From positions 1-11,084 of the forward strand of contig URXE01000066.1 in assembly GCA_900551815.1 (NCBI GenBank): DNA of 11,084 bases, given 5' to 3'. The position numbers and the translations under genes are program-made. Shown here piece by piece: positions 1 to 5,691 of this stretch (positions are counted from its first letter, which is position 1; every line of letters starts with the position of its first letter). Origin of the DNA: an uncultured Collinsella sp. GTDB lineage: Bacteria > Actinomycetota > Coriobacteriia > Coriobacteriales > Coriobacteriaceae. The notes under the pieces are model-generated. The model was not told the origin of the DNA. It was given only the letters and a program-made list of their open reading frames with translations, and ran no database searches.

Positions 1-1553
1 ACCAGGAGCAGGTTATGCTCATCTCCGTCGAGATGTGCGGCTTCTCCAAGGGCGAATCGGACTCGCGTATCCGTAAGCCCGTGGCTAAGAAGAAGATCAA
101 GCTGCTTACGTCGACGGTGCTCCACTGGGAGGATGGCTCGGACGAGACTACCTACGACCACTGGATGAACGGCGCTATCAAGAACAACTACACGCGCGAG
201 GTCGCCCAGAAGATTTGGGACGATGTTCTCGAGTTCGCGTCCTACGCCTTCAACAAGTCGCACTCCGCCGGCTACGCCATCCTGGTTATGCAGACGGCAT
301 GGCTCAAGGCGCACTATCCGCACGAGTACATGGCGGCCGTTCTGACGTCCTATACGGGCAAGACCGACAAGATCGTGCACTACGTCTCGGCATGCCGTCA
401 CGACGGCATCCCCGTGCTGTCGCCAGATGTCAACGAGTCCGGCACCGAGTTCACGGCTACCAAGGAAGGCGTGCGCTTTGGTCTGGCCGGCATCCGCGGC
501 GTGGGTACCGGCGTGGCGCAGGCGATTATCGCCGAGCGCGAGGCGGGCGGTCCGTTTAAGACGCTGCACGACTTTGTCGAGCGCGTGGACTCGAGCCAGG
601 CCAACCGTCGCGTGATCGAATCGCTCATCAAGGCAGGCGCCTTCGACTCCACGGGCTATCCGCGCCGCCAGATGATGCACTTTGTGGACAAGAACAACCC
701 CGAGAACATCATCGACGCCGCGATAAAGCGTCAGAAGGACCGCGCGAGCGGCCAGACCTCGTTCTTCGATATGTTTGGCGACGTTGAGGGCTCGGGCTTC
801 GAGGTCAGCGTGCCCGATCCGGACGGCCAGGAATGGGACCGCCACCTTAAGCTGAGCCAGGAGAAAGAGGTTCTGGGCATCTATGTCTCGGACCACCCGC
901 TGCGCCCGTTTGAGTATGCGCTCAGCAAAGCGCGCGACTTCTCGTTCTCGCAGATCGATACCGGCTACGAAGTGCAAAACCCCACGGGCGGCACCATCAA
1001 CCAGGAGATCCCCGAGGGCAAGGCACTGTGGTGGGCCGGCATGGTCTCGAGCGTGTCCAAGCGCGTGACCAAAAACGGCGACCCCATGGGCATCGTGCAG
1101 CTCGAGGACATGGAAGGCGAGGCCACCGTCGTCGTGTTCCCCAAGACCTACAAGGAGGCCGAGGGGTACCTGTACGGCGAGGTCGATCCCGAGACCGGTG
1201 CGCAGCTGTCCGACGCGTTTGTGCGCATTAAGGGCAAGCTCGAGCGCTCGGACCGCGGCGACCAGATCATCGCGCAGGAGATCGTGCCGCTGGAGCTCAA
1301 CGAGGAGAACAACAAGCCCAAGGTGTTTGAGGTTATGGTGCCCAACAGCCGCTTTAGCCAGGGCAATATGGCGCGCCTGGCCACGGTGCTCACCGCTAAC
1401 CCGGGCGGCGACCGCGTGGAGATCTTTATCGAGCAGGTGGACGGGCGCGTGCTGCGCGCCGAGGTGCCTGCCAAGGTCAACGCGCGCTCGATTCCGCTGC
1501 TGGCCGAGGCCAAGGCCATTGTGGGTAACCAAGGCCGCGTGACGGTTATCTAG
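1..1553 (+). CDS. dnaE: DNA polymerase III subunit alpha, C-terminal part (5' truncated by window)
   Basis: This is the 3' part of the gene for the replicative polymerase subunit, which synthesises DNA at the fork. The reading frame is already open at base 3 (QEQVM, a hallmark of the DnaE finger region), so the ATG at 15 is internal and the true start lies upstream. Visible in order: the basic stretch RKPVAKKK (about 75-95), FNKSHSAGYA (249-278), a helix-hairpin-helix region with GIRGVGTGVAQAI (about 490-530), NRRVIESLIKAGAFD (about 604-648), EKEVLGIYVSDHPL (about 864-905) and an OB-fold (about 1020-1240) with VVVFPKTY. A C-terminal region that in the family contacts the tau/clamp-loader side follows. 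The PHP and palm domains are outside the window. The stop is TAG at 1551. The segment between KKK and FNKSHS is longer than in the E. coli protein as I recall it. The SNF2 gene follows after 45 bases with no terminator visible. Confidence 0.96.
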   Translation, partial: QEQVMLISVEMCGFSKGESDSRIRKPVAKKKIKLLTSTVLHWEDGSDETTYDHWMNGAIKNNYTREVAQKIWDDVLEFASYAFNKSHSAGYAILVMQTAWLKAHYPHEYMAAVLTSYTGKTDKIVHYVSACRHDGIPVLSPDVNESGTEFTATKEGVRFGLAGIRGVGTGVAQAIIAEREAGGPFKTLHDFVERVDSSQANRRVIESLIKAGAFDSTGYPRRQMMHFVDKNNPENIIDAAIKRQKDRASGQTSFFDMFGDVEGSGFEVSVPDPDGQEWDRHLKLSQEKEVLGIYVSDHPLRPFEYALSKARDFSFSQIDTGYEVQNPTGGTINQEIPEGKALWWAGMVSSVSKRVTKNGDPMGIVQLEDMEGEATVVVFPKTYKEAEGYLYGEVDPETGAQLSDAFVRIKGKLERSDRGDQIIAQEIVPLELNEENNKPKVFEVMVPNSRFSQGNMARLATVLTANPGGDRVEIFIEQVDGRVLRAEVPAKVNARSIPLLAEAKAIVGNQGRVTVI

Positions 1554-1588
1554 GGACGGCGTTGCTGAGAGGTACTCGGTGCGAGATT

Positions 1589-1594
1589 GGAGGA
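1589..1594 (+). promoter_or_regulatory. Shine-Dalgarno site fixing the SNF2 gene start
   Basis: GGAGGA lies four bases before the ATG at 1599. An in-frame TTG at 1587 would overlap this site, so it cannot be the start served by it. The ATG at 1599 is therefore preferred. Confidence 0.75.
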
Positions 1595-1598
1595 AGTG

Positions 1599-4500
1599 AT
1601 GGCGCAGGGGACGTTTGTGCAGGCGCTCCGGAAAGAGGCGGCGCTGAGCGGCACCTTTATGAAGGGCCGCTCGCTCATGCTCAACGGCGCCGTGCTGTCG
1701 ATCGAGGACAGCGGCTCGCGCTTCTCCAAAAACGTGACGGTTGAGGGCTCAGTGCGCGGCTCGCGCGGTGACCTGTACAAGACGCACGTGGCGCTCGACA
1801 TGGACGAGCAGGAGGTGATCGACTACGACTGCGATTGCCCCGCTGCCTATCGCTACCCCGGCATGTGCAAGCACGCCATCGCCACGGCGCTGGCGTATCT
1901 GGACGCAAGCGGCATTGAGCCTGTTGAGGGGCTGCGCACACCGGTTCGCACGTTTACGGCGGCGCCCAAGCAAGCCGTGCGTCCCGCGTCCGCTGCACCG
2001 GCGGTCAACCCTAACTTTCCCTTCCCGGCGCCCGTCCCCACGAGCCCGAGCCTCATGAAGGCACTCTCCGATCTTTCGGACGTGCGCATGGATGAGTTGG
2101 CGGGCATGCGCCGCAAGCTCGCCGGCACTGTCGACCCCGATGCCCCCAAGGCGGTGCTGGAGCCCTCGCTGGTGCCGTACTACAATCCGCTGTTTGCCGA
2201 CCGCTTTAGCTGGGCGCTCGAGCTTCGCATCCGCTGCGGCTCGGTGTCCTACGTGGTCAAGGACATCGACGGCATGGCCTCCGCCTACGTGCGCGGCGGC
2301 ACGTTCTCGTACGGCAAGAAGCTCACATTCCTCCATGCGCCCGAGGCCTTCGACGAGGTTTCGGTGCGCCTGCTCGACCTTGTTGTGGCAACGGTTGTGT
2401 ATCTGAGCGACATCACGAGTTCGCGTTCGGCGTCGTACGATTTTGCACGCAGCGGCTTTGTCGCCGAGCGCCAGCTGCCGCTGTCCGAGCATGACATCGT
2501 ATACATGCTGGACTTGCTGCGTGGCCGGACCATTTCCTTTGAGCCCGCCTGGTCGCGGGGAACGACGACGCATCGTTCCTACGAGGTTGCGGTTGAGTTG
2601 CCGCCGGTGGGGGAGGACGAGGCCTCGGCAAAACAACCGCCGCTCCTTGCCGCCAAGATCGCGCCGGCGGTCGGTGGCAGCTACGACCTGCGCCTGCCCG
2701 CCGATATGTACTGCTTTGCCTCGGGCGACGTTGCCTATCTGGTCGACACGCACCGCGCGCGCCGCGCCGATGCAGCGTTTGCCCAGCATGCCGCACCGTT
2801 TCTGTCGCGTCTGCTGCCCTGTCGCACGCCGGTCCATATCGCCGCCGAGCAGGTGGGCGAATTCTGCCGCATGGCACTGCCCGTGCTGCGCGAATACACC
2901 GACCTCACCGCTCCCGCCGTGCTCGACACCGTGGCGCCCGAGCCGAGCTTTGCCATGGCAATCGGTGTCGATGACGGGCTTGTGACCTGCAAGATTACGG
3001 TTTCCTACGGCGACTGGTCGGCAGATCTCTTTAGCCTGGGCGCTCCGGGCAGTCCCTTCGAAGAGCGGCGCCCGGGCGTGCCGCCGCGCGATGAGGTGGC
3101 AGAGTTTCGCGTTATGGACACGGCGGCCCTGTATTTCGACTTTTACGAGGGCGGCCTGGCGTTTGAGGAGCGCGACGACGAGAGCCTGTTCTGCCTGCTC
3201 ACCGAGGGCCTGTCTGCCCTGTCCGAGCTGGGCGAGGTCATGCTCAGCGACCGCCTACGCCAGATCTCGGTGCGCCCTGCGCCCAAGCTTTCGGTGCGCG
3301 CGATCGTCAAGAGCAACCTGCTCGATGTCGAACTGGGCGCGAGCGGTCTTTCGGCGGCAGATCTTGCCATCTATCTGGACTCGTACAAGCGCCACCAGAC
3401 GTTTGCGCGTCTGACGTCCGGCGACATCGTACGCCTGGACGAGGGGGCGCGCGCCGCGTTTGGTCTTGCCGAGGACCTGGGCGTCGATGCCGCCGACCTG
3501 CTCGACGGCGTGTCGCTTCCCGCGTCGAGTACCCTGTTTGTCGACAGTATGCTTGCGCGCACGCCCGAGCTCGAAGCCGATCGCGACGCTGCGTTCCGTC
3601 GCACCGTCAAGCGCTTGGATACGCTCGGCAAGATGGACTTTACGGTGCCGGTCACGCTCAAGGCCACACTGCGCGGCTATCAGGTCGACGGCTACCAGTG
3701 GCTCGGTTCGCTCGAGCATCTGGGCCTCGGTGGTATCTTGGCCGACGACATGGGCCTGGGCAAAACGCTGCAGATGATCGCGCATATCCTGGCGCGCGTG
3801 GATGCGGGGGACGCCAAGCCCACGCTCGTGGTATGCCCTGCGTCGCTCGTGTATAACTGGACCGCCGAGCTGGAGCGCTTTGCGCCTTCGCTCGACGTGT
3901 GCGCCATTGTGGGCGCTAAGGCACAGCGCCGCGTGCAGATAGCCGGCGCTGACGAGCATAACGTGGTCGTGACGTCGTATGACCTCATGCGCCGCGATAT
4001 CGACGAGTATGCCGAGCAGGACTTTGCCCGTGTGGTGCTCGATGAGGCCCAGTACATTAAAAACCCGCTCACGCAGGTGGCGCGCGCCGCCAAGCGCCTG
4101 CCGGCCGGTGTGCGCTTTGCCCTGACGGGCACGCCCATCGAAAACCGCCTGTCCGAGCTCTGGAGCATCTTCGACTTTCTTATGCCGGGCCTTTTGGGGA
4201 CGCGCGAGTCGTTTGCCAAGCGCTTCGAAAGCCCGGTCGAGCACGCCGAGGGTGACAGCGCTGCTTGCCTACAGGCGCTCGTGTCGCCGTTTGTGCTGCG
4301 CCGTGTTAAGGAAGACGTGGTGGCCGACCTGCCCGAGAAGATCGAAGACACTGTCATGGCACAGCTCACCGGCGAGCAGCGCAAGCTCTACCTGGCCAAC
4401 CAGGACCGCATCGCCCAGCAGGTGCAGCATCGCGAGGCATCCGAGTTTAAGAAGGACAAGCTCAAGGTACTCGCCGAGCTCACCAAGCTGCGCCAGATCT

Positions 4501-5063
4501 GCTGCGACCCGCATCTACACTACGAGGACTACAAGGCGGGGAGCGCCAAGCTCGACGCTTGCATGGAGCTCGTGCACGGTGCGCTCGACGGCGGGCATCA
4601 CATTCTGCTGTTCAGCCAGTTCACGGGCATGCTCGATATCATTGGCAAGCGCCTGGCCAAGGAGGACATCGGCTTTCTTAAGCTCACGGGCGCATCGTCC
4701 AAGGAGAGCCGTGCCAAGATGGTCGCGCAGTTCCAAGCGGGCGAGGTGCCGGTCTTTTTGATTTCGCTCAAGGCGGGCGGCGTGGGCCTTAACCTGACGG
4801 CGGCCGACGTGGTCATTCACTACGACCCGTGGTGGAACGTGGCCGCGCAGGACCAGGCGACTGACCGCGCACATCGTATTGGCCAGCAACATACCGTGAC
4901 CGTGTACAAGCTCATCGCCAAGGACACGATCGAGGAGCGCATCATGCAGATGCAGGAGTCCAAACGCGACCTGGTCAACAGCGTGCTCGGCGGCGATGGC
5001 ATCTCCTCGGCGCTGTTTACCCGCGAGGATGTTCTGGCGCTGCTCGGCGGCGACGGGCGCTAA
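1599..5063 (+). CDS. SWIM zinc-finger SNF2-family DNA-dependent ATPase / helicase-like protein
   Basis: A cytoplasmic SNF2-type ATPase of 1154 residues, expected to translocate on duplex DNA and remodel protein-DNA complexes; its specific substrate is unknown. Near the N terminus is a SWIM zinc motif, CxC...CxH, with C78, C80, C90 and H92. A Pro/Ala-rich linker (about 115-155) and a long middle region follow; the latter's end (about 500-690) resembles the bacterial SNF2-associated domain. The ATPase core is complete: LRGYQVDGYQWL (Q motif), DDMGLGKT (Walker A, 716-723), CPASLVYNW (Ia, from 746), DEAQ (Walker B, 815-818), TGTPIENRL (III, from 843), LLFSQFTGM (IV, from 1003), SLKAGGVGLNL (V, from 1056) and QATDRAHRIGQ (VI, 1086-1096). 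All catalytic residues look intact. The start is ATG 1599, after a good ribosome site. It sits 45 bases after dnaE in the same direction, so co-transcription is likely. The domain order matches SNF2 proteins common in Firmicutes and related anaerobes; I cannot give a reliable gene symbol. Confidence 0.93.
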   Translation: MAQGTFVQALRKEAALSGTFMKGRSLMLNGAVLSIEDSGSRFSKNVTVEGSVRGSRGDLYKTHVALDMDEQEVIDYDCDCPAAYRYPGMCKHAIATALAYLDASGIEPVEGLRTPVRTFTAAPKQAVRPASAAPAVNPNFPFPAPVPTSPSLMKALSDLSDVRMDELAGMRRKLAGTVDPDAPKAVLEPSLVPYYNPLFADRFSWALELRIRCGSVSYVVKDIDGMASAYVRGGTFSYGKKLTFLHAPEAFDEVSVRLLDLVVATVVYLSDITSSRSASYDFARSGFVAERQLPLSEHDIVYMLDLLRGRTISFEPAWSRGTTTHRSYEVAVELPPVGEDEASAKQPPLLAAKIAPAVGGSYDLRLPADMYCFASGDVAYLVDTHRARRADAAFAQHAAPFLSRLLPCRTPVHIAAEQVGEFCRMALPVLREYTDLTAPAVLDTVAPEPSFAMAIGVDDGLVTCKITVSYGDWSADLFSLGAPGSPFEERRPGVPPRDEVAEFRVMDTAALYFDFYEGGLAFEERDDESLFCLLTEGLSALSELGEVMLSDRLRQISVRPAPKLSVRAIVKSNLLDVELGASGLSAADLAIYLDSYKRHQTFARLTSGDIVRLDEGARAAFGLAEDLGVDAADLLDGVSLPASSTLFVDSMLARTPELEADRDAAFRRTVKRLDTLGKMDFTVPVTLKATLRGYQVDGYQWLGSLEHLGLGGILADDMGLGKTLQMIAHILARVDAGDAKPTLVVCPASLVYNWTAELERFAPSLDVCAIVGAKAQRRVQIAGADEHNVVVTSYDLMRRDIDEYAEQDFARVVLDEAQYIKNPLTQVARAAKRLPAGVRFALTGTPIENRLSELWSIFDFLMPGLLGTRESFAKRFESPVEHAEGDSAACLQALVSPFVLRRVKEDVVADLPEKIEDTVMAQLTGEQRKLYLANQDRIAQQVQHREASEFKKDKLKVLAELTKLRQICCDPHLHYEDYKAGSAKLDACMELVHGALDGGHHILLFSQFTGMLDIIGKRLAKEDIGFLKLTGASSKESRAKMVAQFQAGEVPVFLISLKAGGVGLNLTAADVVIHYDPWWNVAAQDQATDRAHRIGQQHTVTVYKLIAKDTIEERIMQMQESKRDLVNSVLGGDGISSALFTREDVLALLGGDGR

Positions 5064-5074
5064 CCCGCTCGGGT
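5063..5074 (+). repeat. Short GC hairpin after the SNF2 stop (copy 1 of a shared motif)
   Basis: ACCCGCTCGGGT is a small inverted repeat (ACCC/GGGT around GCTC) that begins at the last base of the SNF2 stop codon. There is no T-run after it, so it is not a convincing intrinsic terminator by itself. The core CCCGCTCGGG recurs just after the superoxide reductase gene at 5585-5594. Confidence 0.4.
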
Positions 5075-5212
5075 GAGGCCGCCAGGGCGGATAGCCCGCG
5101 CTGTCCCATCGTCCCCGCTCGTTATGTGTTCATTTGCCATGCCGTGGATGGTTCGCTTGCCTTTGGGCATAAGAACCTCAAGAACATCGGCACATCAGCA
5201 AAGGAGAACATC

Positions 5213-5575
5213 ATGGCGAAATTCTTTAAGGACCCCGACGGCAAGCTCATTGCCGCCCTTGGCAACGACGTTGCAACCCCTGCCGGCTGCACGGAGCTGA
5301 CCGCGAACACCGAGGACGCGGCGCACGAAAAGCACGTGCCCGTCGTCGAGAGCGAGCGCGACGGTCACGTGATCCGTGCGCGCGTGGGCTCGGTCGAGCA
5401 TCCTATGGTGCCCGAGCACTACATCGAGTGGATTGCCCTTGAGGCCGAGGGTCGTCTGGAGGTCCATTACCTCCAGCCCGGCATGAAGCCCGCGACGTTT
5501 TTTGCCGGCGGTTCCAAGACTGGTACCGTCTATGCCTATTGCAACCTGCACGGGCTGTGGTCCGCGACGTTCTAG
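5213..5575 (+). CDS. Superoxide reductase (desulfoferrodoxin family) with degenerate N-terminal domain
   Basis: A 120-residue cytoplasmic iron protein that reduces superoxide to hydrogen peroxide without making O2, typical of anaerobes. All expected ligands of the catalytic Fe(His)4Cys site are present: H41 in EKHVP, H63 and H69 in the HPM...HYIEWI stretch, and C110 and H113 in CNLHGLW. E39 and K40, which the family uses at the open coordination site, are also kept. The first 35 residues align in outline with the desulforedoxin-like domain of classical desulfoferrodoxin (FFKDPDGKLIA, then PAGCTELTANT). However, only one cysteine (C26) remains where four would bind the second iron, so that site should be absent. 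The start is ATG 5213, with AAGGAG six bases upstream; an in-frame longer version from 5126 lacks such a site and would add residues unlike the family. It is separated by 149 bases from the SNF2 gene and probably has its own promoter, but I found no convincing -10/-35 pair. A terminator-like hairpin follows. Confidence 0.94.
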   Translation: MAKFFKDPDGKLIAALGNDVATPAGCTELTANTEDAAHEKHVPVVESERDGHVIRARVGSVEHPMVPEHYIEWIALEAEGRLEVHYLQPGMKPATFFAGGSKTGTVYAYCNLHGLWSATF

Positions 5576-5583
5576 GAGCGCGC

Positions 5584-5595
5584 CCCCGCTCGGGG
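5584..5595 (+). repeat. Short GC hairpin after the superoxide reductase stop (copy 2 of a shared motif)
   Basis: CCCCGCTCGGGG forms CCCC/GGGG around GCTC, nine bases after the stop. It shares the ten-base core CCCGCTCGGG with 5064-5073. A partial third copy, CCCCGCTCG, is at 5113-5121. Confidence 0.4.
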
Positions 5596-5601
5596 TATCA
5601 T
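5596..5601 (+). promoter_or_regulatory. Possible -10 element upstream of the NAD synthetase-like gene
   Basis: TATCAT resembles a sigma-70 -10 box (TATNNT). No plausible -35 was seen at the proper distance. If it is used, the transcript start would precede the hairpin at 5622-5650, placing that hairpin in the leader of the downstream gene. This is a weak call. Confidence 0.25.
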
Positions 5602-5621
5602 AGCTAGCATATGCACATGCG

Positions 5622-5654
5622 AGCGCCGACTGCATCATGCGGCCGGCGCTTTTC
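5622..5654 (+). terminator. Intrinsic terminator-like hairpin between superoxide reductase and NAD synthetase-like genes
   Basis: AGCGCCG (5622-5628) pairs perfectly with CGGCGCT (5644-5650). After one A/C mismatch the stem continues inward (C-G, T.G, G-C, C-G, A-T) to a loop of about three bases, giving roughly 12 pairs in all. It is followed by TTTC, which with the last stem base makes a run of four T. It most likely ends the superoxide reductase transcript. It lies only 38 bases before the next ATG, leaving little room for a separate promoter downstream. Confidence 0.72.
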
Positions 5655-5691
5655 TACGACAACGATGGTTTACGACGGAAAGGGCTGAGCC

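Noticed and set aside
1749..2837. Long open frame on the minus strand opposite the SNF2 gene (362 codons)
   Set aside because: It lies wholly inside a convincing + strand gene. Its translation is Arg/Ala/His-rich with no recognisable motif, which is typical of antisense frames in GC-rich DNA.
5087..5105. GC-rich inverted repeat (CCGCC/GGCGG type) after the SNF2 gene as a terminator
   Set aside because: The stem is very short with almost no loop and no T-run; it is not convincing.
5126..5212. Longer N terminus for the superoxide reductase
   Set aside because: The added residues do not resemble the family, no ribosome site precedes them, and AAGGAG is well placed for the ATG at 5213.
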